Assembly (NCBI GenBank): GCA_010030955.1 | Contig: RHBP01000124.1 | Location: 1-5,229, forward strand | DNA: 5,229 nt | Source: Synechococcaceae bacterium WBB_10_009 | GTDB lineage: Bacteria; Cyanobacteriota; Cyanobacteriia; PCC-6307; Cyanobiaceae | Direction: 5' to 3' | Shown here: piece by piece, positions 1 through 5,229 of the stretch | Layout of the letters: every line of letters starts with the position of its first letter | Position numbering within the stretch: the stretch's first letter is position 1 | Made by a program: the position numbers and the translations under genes | Notes under the pieces: model-generated | The model's database searches: none | What the model was told of the DNA's origin: nothing | The model's input: only the letters and a program-made list of their open reading frames with translations

Positions 1-1542
1 GGCGATCGCCAGGGCATTGCTGCGGCCAGGGATGCCCCACTGCAACCGGTAGGTGGGCGAGAGGGTCTCCACGTCGAAGGCCACGGAGGCGTTCTCGAAG
101 CGGTCGTCGCTGTACTTGAGCGCCTTCAGTTCACCGAAGTGGGTGGTGGCGATGGTGAGCCGGGCCCGCTCCGCCAGCTGCCGCAGCAGGGCGATGGCCA
201 GGGCGGTGCCCTCCGTGGGGTCGGTGCCGGCCCCCACCTCATCCAGCAGCACCAGATCGGCACCCCCCTGGGCCGCCAGATCCGCCCCCGCCGGCGGCAA
301 GGCCTCGAGGATCCGCGCGATGCGGCGCACATGGCCGCTGAAGGTGGAGAGGTTCTGCTGCAGCGACTGCTCATCGCCGATGTCCGCCAACACCTGGCGG
401 CACCAGGGCAGCCGCGGGCTGCCGCCGCAGGGCACAAACAGGCCGGCGCGGGCCATCAGCGCCGCCAGACCGATGCTCTTGAGGGTCACGGTTTTGCCAC
501 CGGTGTTGGGGCCGGTGATCGCCACCACCCGCAGGGGGCCCTCCACCCGCACAGCCACCGGCACCACCGCCGTCCCCCCCTCGCGGCGTTGCTGCCACAG
601 CAGCAGGGGGTGGCGGAGGTCTTCCAGGTGCAACGGCGCCAGGGGATCGCCATCCAGCTCCGGACGCACGGCCCCCATCCACTGGCCGTAACGGGCCCGG
701 GCCAGGGCGGCATCCAGCTGCACCAACACCTCCTGCAGGTGCTCCAGGGCGGGCAGCTCCGCCGCCACCAGGCCGCTCAGCTCCAGCAACACGGCCTGTT
801 CCGCCTCCCGCTCCTGGCCCTCCAGCTGGCGAATGCGGTTGCCCAGGGGGATCACCGCCTGGGGTTCGATGAACACGGTGCTGCCGGAGGCGGAGCTGTC
901 GTGCACCAGGCCGGGCAGCTGCGCCGCGGCCCCCGCCTTCACCGCCAGCACCGGGCGGCCGTTGCGCTCCGCCACCACCGTGTCCTGCAGCAGGGCCGCG
1001 AAGCGGCGCATCAGGTCGTTGAGGCGATCGCGGCGCTCCTGGCGCACGGCCGCCAACTGCCGCCGCAGCTCCCCCAGGGGCGGGCTGGCGCGGTCCGCCA
1101 CACGGCCGCTCTCCTCGAGGCAGAAGTGCAGCCGCTGCTCCAGATCCGGCAGGGTGCGCAGCTCCGCCACCAGGGCGGTGCACACCGGCCGCAGGGTTGG
1201 ATCATCGATCTGGCGCCGCAGCCGGCGGGCCGCCGCCAGGGTGGAGGCCACCGCCAACAGCTCATCACCGCTGGCGGTGCCCCCCTTGGCACAGATCTGC
1301 AGGGTGCGGCTGAGGTCGGCCACCCCTTGGAAACTCAGCCCCCCTTCGGTGAGGCCATCGAGGGCGATCAGCTCGGTGGTTTCCGCCAACAGGCGTCGGC
1401 TGGCCTCCAGGCTGGGGGCCAAGGGCAAGGCCAGGCAGCGCTGGCGGCCCAGCGGGGTGCTGGCGAAGGCGGCGAGGTGCTGGGCCAGCCGCGGCCACTC
1501 CAGCAGCTCAAGCGCCTCCCGCTGAATCGCCGACCCGCTCAC
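1..1542 (-). CDS. mutS2: MutS2 family ATPase, C-terminus cut by window edge
   Basis: MutS2 is a cytoplasmic dimeric ATPase of the MutS superfamily. It lacks the mismatch-recognition domain of MutS1, and in studied bacteria it suppresses recombination or rescues collided ribosomes. The first 514 residues are visible. An N-terminal LLEWPRL segment (residues 13-19) is typical of the family. The core has the HDSSASG signature (214-220) followed by IEP (E226, P227). The ATPase has Walker A GPNTGGKT (344-351, Lys350), Walker B ending in Asp434-Glu435 and followed by GAGTDPTEG, and the switch TTHFGELKALKYSD with His468. The reading stays open to base 1. Family members are usually near 790-800 aa, so roughly 280 residues, including the expected coiled coil and Smr nuclease domain, lie outside the window. 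The GTG start at 1542-1540 is chosen because it overlaps the stop of the upstream VOC gene as GTGA and places the conserved N-terminus correctly. No Shine-Dalgarno site is evident, so coupled translation is likely. The family assignment is very secure; the presence of Smr is inferred. Confidence 0.96.
   Translation of the reverse strand, partial: MSGSAIQREALELLEWPRLAQHLAAFASTPLGRQRCLALPLAPSLEASRRLLAETTELIALDGLTEGGLSFQGVADLSRTLQICAKGGTASGDELLAVASTLAAARRLRRQIDDPTLRPVCTALVAELRTLPDLEQRLHFCLEESGRVADRASPPLGELRRQLAAVRQERRDRLNDLMRRFAALLQDTVVAERNGRPVLAVKAGAAAQLPGLVHDSSASGSTVFIEPQAVIPLGNRIRQLEGQEREAEQAVLLELSGLVAAELPALEHLQEVLVQLDAALARARYGQWMGAVRPELDGDPLAPLHLEDLRHPLLLWQQRREGGTAVVPVAVRVEGPLRVVAITGPNTGGKTVTLKSIGLAALMARAGLFVPCGGSPRLPWCRQVLADIGDEQSLQQNLSTFSGHVRRIARILEALPPAGADLAAQGGADLVLLDEVGAGTDPTEGTALAIALLRQLAERARLTIATTHFGELKALKYSDDRFENASVAFDVETLSPTYRLQWGIPGRSNALAIA
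2..9. repeat. HIP1 palindrome (GCGATCGC)
   Basis: An exact copy of the cyanobacterial highly iterated palindrome, here in the longer form GGCGATCGCC (1-10). It lies inside mutS2 and encodes part of ALAIA. HIP1 is strongly over-represented in many cyanobacterial genomes, so the copy supports the taxonomic reading. Confidence 0.8.
1024..1031. repeat. HIP1 palindrome (GCGATCGC)
   Basis: A second exact HIP1 octamer, within the core-domain coding region of mutS2. It has no visible role beyond the genome-wide bias. Confidence 0.75.
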
Positions 1543-1958
1543 GCGCGCACCAGAGGGATCGGCTCAGCACCCACATTGGAGGGCAGGCCGGCGGCCGGCT
1601 CGTAGAGCATCTCCAGCCAGTTGCCCTCCGGATCCTGCATGTAAAACGACGCCGTGCCGTCGCGGTGGTCGTGCACCGGCCCGCAGCTGTGGCCCTGGGC
1701 CACCAGCTGCTCGCGGATGCGATCCACCTCGGCGCGGTCGTGGAAATGGAAGGCGAAATGGGGGCCCGCGGCGCGGTAGTCCGGGCTGAGCAGGGCGATG
1801 CCCTCGCCGGAATCGGGCCACTGCACATAACACCAATCGGGTGCATCCCAGGTGAGCCGAAGCCCCAGCCCCAGGTAGAAGGCCTTCGCCCGCGCCATGT
1901 CCTGCACCCGCAGGGCCACATGGCCGAGGCGGTGCTGGCCAGCGATCGGAGCAGCCAT
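1539..1958 (-). CDS. VOC family protein (glyoxalase/dioxygenase-like fold)
   Basis: A 139-residue protein of the vicinal oxygen chelate superfamily, small soluble metalloenzymes or binding proteins that include glyoxalase I, extradiol dioxygenases and drug-binding resistance proteins. The first beta-alpha module begins LGHVALRVQDMARAKAFYLG (11-30). The second holds HFAFHFHD (67-74) and ends DPEGNWLEMLYEP (109-121). His13, His67 and Glu116 fall where the family places metal ligands. The position corresponding to the fourth ligand of glyoxalase I lies in GIALLSPD (53-60), which offers no Glu or His, so true glyoxalase I activity is doubtful. A 2-His-1-carboxylate site, or no metal at all, is possible. 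I chose ATG 1958; an in-frame ATG at 1982 would add 8 residues (MGQDTAPS) and cannot be excluded. Neither start has a strong ribosome site. The gene lies directly upstream of mutS2 with a 4-base overlap, so the two are probably one transcript. The fold is secure; substrate and reaction are unknown. Confidence 0.9.
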   Translation of the reverse strand: MAAPIAGQHRLGHVALRVQDMARAKAFYLGLGLRLTWDAPDWCYVQWPDSGEGIALLSPDYRAAGPHFAFHFHDRAEVDRIREQLVAQGHSCGPVHDHRDGTASFYMQDPEGNWLEMLYEPAAGLPSNVGAEPIPLVRA

Positions 1959-2028
1959 GGACGGTGCTGTGTCTTGCCCCATTCTCGGATGCTTCGCGCA
2001 ACACTGAGGCCACCGTGCGGCGAAGGGC
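1959..2028. promoter_or_regulatory. Divergent intergenic region between VOC-mutS2 and the efflux pair
   Basis: These 70 bases separate the minus-strand VOC start from the plus-strand transporter start. The gap shrinks to 46 bases if the VOC gene begins at ATG 1982. Transcription in both directions must begin here or inside the neighbouring genes, so overlapping promoters are inferred. On the plus strand a TTGCCC at 1974-1979 could be a weak -35 element, but I see no matching -10 box at normal spacing. I find no clear dyad that would suggest an operator. Assignment is by position only. Confidence 0.35.
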
Positions 2029-3624
2029 TTGTCACCTGCCCAACCTGGACAGCCGAGCAGTTTCTGGCTCACCAACCGCGGCGTGCTGGCCCTTTGCTTC
2101 GTGGTGCTGGAGCTGGTGTTCTTCTCCAGCGATTCGGTGAGTGTGCCGGCCCACGCTTATGTCAGCGGTGACGTGGGGGGAACCCCCTACCTCTCGGTGT
2201 GGTTTGGCTATGCGTTCCTGATCCCGGCCGCGCTGATCATGCCCGTGCTGGGCAGCCTCAAGGAGCGGGTGGGTGCGAAGGCAATCGCCACACTCGGGCC
2301 GGGGCTGTTTGGCGTGGCGAGCGTGATTGGCGCCATGGCCACCGATCCGCAGTTGTTCATCACCATGCGGGTGCTGCAGGGGTTGGGGGCCGGGGTGATC
2401 CCAGCCGCCGCCGGCGGCTACCTGGGGGCGCAGCTGGGGGAGAAGTACACCCCGATGGGCAAGGGGCTGGTGGCCCTGGCCTTGGTGATTGGATCAAGCG
2501 CCGGCATCCCCCTGTCGGCCTTCATCACCTGGTATGCCAGCTGGCGCCTGCTCTACCTGCTGCTGGGGATTGTGGCCCTGGCGGCGGTGGCGGTGATCGC
2601 CAAGCTGATGCCCGCCAGCCCTGGCAACCCCGAAGCCGAGATCGACTGGCTGGGATACGGCCTGATGGTCGGTGGCTTTGGGCTGCTGAGCGTGTCGCTG
2701 GTGGTGGGCAACCAGCGGGAATGGTTCCAAAGCGGCACCTACATCGTGCTGCTGTGGCTGTCGATCCTGCTGATTGGGCTGTTCGGCTGGCGGGTGGTGC
2801 GGGTGCCGAAGCTGATCAACCTGCGCATCTTCCAGGACATCAACTTCTGCATCAGCACCCTGATCCTCAGCTCGGTGATGTTCTTTCTGTTCATGGTTTT
2901 CGCAATCGTGCCCCGATTCCTCACGGTGGTGCTCAACAACACGATCGAGAACTACGCCTGGACGTTTGTCCCCTTTGTGGGCTGCGTGATGGTGACGGGG
3001 ATGATGGTGACGCCAGGGGTCAGCCCCCGTCTGCTGGCGGCCACCATCCCCGCCAAAAAACGGCTCAGCGCCACGGCGATCCTGCTGTTTGCCCTCACCG
3101 CCCACTGGATGGCGAACACCTGCGCGCAGCAGGACAACACCAACGTGACCATTCAGCTGATGGCCATGGGGATCTGCTTCGCCCTGATCAACTGCATGGA
3201 GATCCAGATGTCGTTCTCCACCATGCCCGCCGACCTGATGACCAGCGCCAGCTCCGTGCTGTTCTTCTGCACCAACCTGGCCAAGGCCCTCTCCGGGGGG
3301 GTGAACAGTGCGATCCTCACGGTCAGCAGCCAAGGCAGCTGGGAGCGGTTTCGGGAGCAGATCGATGGCTCCAACCCCGTGCTGGAGGGTTTTCAACGGC
3401 CCCTCAGCGGCCACGCCCTCGGCATCGGAGGGGAGCGGTGGACCCAGGGATCCTTGGAGCTGATCAACCAGGCGATCGCCAAGCAAGCCGAGGTGGTGTC
3501 CTTCATCAACATCGCCACGATGGTGGGGATGGTGTTGCTGGTGCTCTGCAGCCTGCCGCTGCTGCACCGCAGCCCGGCCGCCGCGGGCGCCCCTAAGCTC
3601 CCGGCCACCCCAACCCGCCGCTGA
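2029..3624 (+). CDS. MFS transporter, DHA2 (EmrB/QacA-like) 14-helix family
   Basis: An inner-membrane exporter, 531 residues, the usual DHA2 length, probably proton-driven and extruding drugs or other small amphipathic molecules. I count 14 hydrophobic helices: about 18-38, 55-74, 86-104, 110-131, 145-167, 172-193, 207-226, 237-255, 272-296, 310-330, 347-362, 375-391, 405-430 and 490-511. Basic residues lie in the loops predicted cytoplasmic (KERVGAK after TM2, the 254-271 loop after TM8, PAKKR before TM11), so the topology agrees with both ends inside. Motif A reads GSLKERVGAK (75-84) and motif B RVLQGLGAG (114-122). Asp35 sits at the usual acidic position at the end of TM1. The TM5 antiporter motif is degenerate (GSSAGI at 155-160). 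A polar loop of about 60 residues between TM13 and TM14 should face the periplasm. The fusion protein follows after 6 bases. TTG 2029 is the first start after an in-frame stop at 2005; GAAGGG lies too close (1 base) to be a good ribosome site, and GTG 2083 is an alternative that removes only 18 cytoplasmic residues. Confidence 0.93.
   Translation: MSPAQPGQPSSFWLTNRGVLALCFVVLELVFFSSDSVSVPAHAYVSGDVGGTPYLSVWFGYAFLIPAALIMPVLGSLKERVGAKAIATLGPGLFGVASVIGAMATDPQLFITMRVLQGLGAGVIPAAAGGYLGAQLGEKYTPMGKGLVALALVIGSSAGIPLSAFITWYASWRLLYLLLGIVALAAVAVIAKLMPASPGNPEAEIDWLGYGLMVGGFGLLSVSLVVGNQREWFQSGTYIVLLWLSILLIGLFGWRVVRVPKLINLRIFQDINFCISTLILSSVMFFLFMVFAIVPRFLTVVLNNTIENYAWTFVPFVGCVMVTGMMVTPGVSPRLLAATIPAKKRLSATAILLFALTAHWMANTCAQQDNTNVTIQLMAMGICFALINCMEIQMSFSTMPADLMTSASSVLFFCTNLAKALSGGVNSAILTVSSQGSWERFREQIDGSNPVLEGFQRPLSGHALGIGGERWTQGSLELINQAIAKQAEVVSFINIATMVGMVLLVLCSLPLLHRSPAAAGAPKLPATPTRR
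3472..3479. repeat. HIP1 palindrome (GCGATCGC)
   Basis: A third exact HIP1 octamer, again in the extended GGCGATCGCC form (3471-3480). It lies in the part of the transporter gene that encodes the TM13-TM14 loop (QAIAK). Its presence in the efflux gene argues that this gene has long resided in a cyanobacterial genome and was not recently acquired from elsewhere. Confidence 0.75.
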
Positions 3625-3630
3625 CCCCCC

Positions 3631-4605
3631 GTGAACAAGCGCACCGTGTTGATTGCCGGGGGGGCCACCGCCGTGGTGGGGCTCGGGCTGGCCGGCTACT
3701 TCACCACCAACCACTACTTCCCCAGCACCAACGACGCCTACGTCCACGCCTACACGATCACCGTGTCGCCCTATGTGGAGGGCTACATCAAGACCATCCA
3801 CGCCGAGCCCAACGCCTTCGTGAAGAAGGGGCAGCTGCTCTACGAGATCGTGCCGCTGCCCTTTCAGTTGAGCGTCGCCCAGCAAAAGCACCAAATGGAG
3901 GCGGCCATCGCCCAGAAGGCCGCCCTCGAGGATCAACTGCTCAAGGCCCGCCAAGCCGTCAACGACCAGAAGGCGAGCCAATGGATCATCAACCTCAACC
4001 AGCAGCGCTACGCCTACCTGCTGCGGCAGCAGGTGGTGGCCCTGGAGAAGGAGCAGGAGTTCCAGGCCTCCAAGCTGGAGGCGCGCGCCAAGGTGAAAAG
4101 CGCCGAGCTGGAGATCTCGCGCCTGCAGAAACAGATTCGTGAGCAGGAGGCCAACATCAAGGCCCTCAGCGCCGCCGTGGGCAACGCGAAAGTGAACCTC
4201 AACTACACGCGCTACTACGCACCGATGGATGCCTATGTGAGCAACAACTTCAGCATCCGCGCCGGGCAGTACGTCAAGCCAGGCGAGGCGATGTTCAAGC
4301 TGGTGGACAACACCAACTGGTGGGTGGATGCCAACTACATGGAGTCACAGATTCACCGCATCCGTGACGGCATGCCAGCCAAGGTCAGCCTCGATATGTA
4401 TCCCGGGGTGACCTTCCACGGCAGGGTGATCAACATCAGCCAGGGCAGCGGCGCCTATTACTCCCTGCTGCCGCCCCAGAACGCCACCGGCAACTGGGTG
4501 AAGGTGCCACAACGGTTCCCGGTGCGCATCCGGCTCGCGCAGACCAGCAGCCACCCACTGCGGGCTGGCGCCACCGCCCACGCCACGGTGAACACCCTGC
4601 CCTGA
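3631..4605 (+). CDS. EmrA/HlyD-type periplasmic adaptor (membrane fusion protein)
   Basis: This 324-residue adaptor should be anchored in the inner membrane and bridge the preceding transporter to an outer-membrane TolC duct. A single N-terminal membrane helix spans about residues 5-23 after only four leading residues. The barrel-sandwich (lipoyl-like) half-motif follows: NDAYVHAYTITVSPYVEGYI (34-53), then VKKGQLLYEI (64-73). A charged, Gln/Glu/Lys/Ala-rich helical hairpin runs from about 80 to 190. The second barrel half is YYAPMDAYVSN (195-205) and GQYVKPGEAMFKLVD (212-226). The beta-barrel part ends in the EmrA hallmark SGAYYSLLPPQNATGNWVKV (273-292) followed by PQRFPVRI (293-300). E. coli EmrA is about 390 aa, so this is a compact version with almost no cytoplasmic tail. 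GTG 3631 fits the family N-terminus. The preceding bases are a C run with no Shine-Dalgarno site, and the transporter stop is 6 bases upstream, so coupling is likely. Family is very secure; substrate unknown. Confidence 0.95.
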   Translation: MNKRTVLIAGGATAVVGLGLAGYFTTNHYFPSTNDAYVHAYTITVSPYVEGYIKTIHAEPNAFVKKGQLLYEIVPLPFQLSVAQQKHQMEAAIAQKAALEDQLLKARQAVNDQKASQWIINLNQQRYAYLLRQQVVALEKEQEFQASKLEARAKVKSAELEISRLQKQIREQEANIKALSAAVGNAKVNLNYTRYYAPMDAYVSNNFSIRAGQYVKPGEAMFKLVDNTNWWVDANYMESQIHRIRDGMPAKVSLDMYPGVTFHGRVINISQGSGAYYSLLPPQNATGNWVKVPQRFPVRIRLAQTSSHPLRAGATAHATVNTLP

Positions 4606-4623
4606 GGTGACGCCCCAGGGCAG
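4597..4623. terminator. GC-rich hairpin at convergent gene ends, possible bidirectional terminator
   Basis: CTGCCCTG at 4597-4604 pairs perfectly with CAGGGCAG at 4616-4623 (8-bp stem, 11-base loop). It spans the last codons of the fusion-protein gene and the 21-base gap before the stop of the converging TolC gene. The position suits termination of both transcripts, but neither strand has a following T run, so it is not a textbook intrinsic terminator. It may merely slow RNA decay or polymerase. Confidence 0.35.
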
Positions 4624-4626
4624 CGG

Positions 4627-5229
4627 TTAATTCGGCAAGGTGATCGGCAGCTGCACCGGCTGATCCGGCTGCGAGGACACCGGTAGCAATTCACGCAACA
4701 GCTGGGCATAGCTGAGGTTGGCGATGGTCATCGCCTCTGCCCGCTGCTCCATGGCGGTGGTGAGGGAGCTGATCGTGGCGGCGAGATCGGTGTAATCGGC
4801 CAGACCAAACTCGTAGCGGGCCCGCGAATCGCGGTAGGCCTCCCGGGCGGCGCGGAATGAGGCGTTGGCCGCAATGATCTGGCTGAGGGCGGCGCGGTGG
4901 TCGTAGTAAGCGCTCTCCAAGCGTTGGCGGATGCCATTGCGCTGGGCCGCCTCCTCCTGCAGGGTGCGTTGTGCCGCGGCGCGGCTGGCCGCCACGGCGC
5001 CGGCGGTGATGCCGGCATCAAACAGGCGCCAGTTGAGCAACACCCCAGCGGCCCAATCGCCGCTCTGGGAGTTGAGGCCGGGGATGAAGGCGGGGCCCTT
5101 GCAGCAGCCGTTGACCTCGATCACCGGCGCCGTGGTCTGGGCGGCCTGATAGCCACCGCTGGCGTAGAGGCCAAGGCGGGGCAACAACTCAGCGGCGCGG
5201 CGATCGGCCTGGCGCAACAGGGCCTTGCG
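4627..5229 (-). CDS. TolC-family outer-membrane efflux protein, N-terminus cut by window edge
   Basis: The C-terminal 200 residues of an outer-membrane channel subunit that trimerises to form the exit duct of tripartite pumps. The visible part corresponds to the second of the two repeats in TolC proteins. ELLPRLGLYASGGY (residues 14-27 of the fragment) enters a beta strand of the outer-membrane barrel. A surface-loop region with adjacent cysteines (42-43) follows, then the return strand GDWAAGVLLNWRLFDAGITA (57-76). A long alpha hairpin rich in Ala, Gln, Arg and Glu follows, ending with the typical YEFGLADYTDL motif and SYAQLLREL before a short Pro-rich tail and TAA at 4629-4627. Reading is open through base 5229, so the true start and signal peptide lie outside; full-length relatives are around 450-550 aa. 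The gene converges on the adaptor gene and so cannot share its promoter, but it is the obvious partner for the pump. Family assignment is strong; the partnership is inferred from proximity. Confidence 0.92.
   Translation of the reverse strand, partial: RKALLRQADRRAAELLPRLGLYASGGYQAAQTTAPVIEVNGCCKGPAFIPGLNSQSGDWAAGVLLNWRLFDAGITAGAVAASRAAAQRTLQEEAAQRNGIRQRLESAYYDHRAALSQIIAANASFRAAREAYRDSRARYEFGLADYTDLAATISSLTTAMEQRAEAMTIANLSYAQLLRELLPVSSQPDQPVQLPITLPN

Noticed and set aside
139..1605. A 488-codon open frame on the plus strand opposite mutS2
   Set aside because: It is antisense to clearly conserved MutS2 motifs, is extremely rich in Gln/His/Gly/Ala with no recognisable domain, and is expected from high G+C reverse-complement reading.
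1959..2028. Specific sigma-70 promoter boxes in the divergent gap
   Set aside because: Only a weak TTGCCC hexamer was found, with no -10 partner at proper spacing, so no exact promoter is called.
2175..2187. Small GGGGG-GAA-CCCCC inverted repeat
   Set aside because: A 5-bp stem with a 3-base loop within coding sequence; no regulatory position and easily due to chance.
3055..3060. A6 run as possible slippage or frameshift site
   Set aside because: It reads simply as Lys-Lys in the cytoplasmic loop before TM11. No slippery heptamer in the right phase and no alternative downstream frame of interest are present.
3295..3301. Run of seven G in the transporter gene, with another at 3658-3664 at the start of the adaptor gene, as possible phase-variation tracts
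   Set aside because: Runs of seven are short and expected by chance in DNA this rich in G+C; both encode ordinary Gly-containing family positions.
2494..3981. A 495-codon open frame on the minus strand opposite the transporter and adaptor
   Set aside because: It spans the boundary of two well-supported genes, has a His/Gly/Asp-rich composition without domain or membrane character, and is a G+C-driven shadow.

Overview
The window looks like chromosomal DNA from a G+C-rich picocyanobacterium of the Synechococcus/Cyanobium type. The evidence is the high G+C content (about two thirds by eye), three copies of the cyanobacterial HIP1 palindrome GCGATCGC in 5.2 kb, GTG/TTG starts without clear Shine-Dalgarno sites, and the character of the encoded proteins. 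I cannot fix a species from sequence alone. The DNA is almost fully coding; no stretch over 300 bases lacks a gene, and I see no RNA gene, mobile element or CRISPR array.

Left part (1-1958, minus strand): a two-gene unit read right to left. A small vicinal-oxygen-chelate (glyoxalase/dioxygenase fold) protein comes first. Its stop codon overlaps the GTG start of mutS2 in a GTGA junction. MutS2 is cut by the left edge: 514 residues are visible, including the complete Walker A, Walker B and His-switch region, while the C-terminal part (where the Smr nuclease domain is normally found) lies outside.

A 70-base gap (1959-2028) separates this unit from a divergent plus-strand pair. That pair is a 14-helix DHA2-type major facilitator transporter (EmrB-like, 531 aa) followed after 6 bases by an EmrA/HlyD-type membrane fusion protein (324 aa).

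Right part (4627-5229, minus strand): the C-terminal 200 residues of a TolC-type outer-membrane efflux protein, converging on the fusion-protein gene with 21 bases between the stops and a GC-rich hairpin across the junction. Inner-membrane pump, periplasmic adaptor and outer-membrane duct together supply all three parts of an EmrAB-TolC-like export machine, although the duct is on the opposite strand and so must be transcribed separately. The substrate cannot be read from the sequence.

I found no convincing wholly new system. The points most worth a second look are the transporter's degenerate antiporter motif, the VOC-mutS2 coupling, and the split layout of the tripartite pump.
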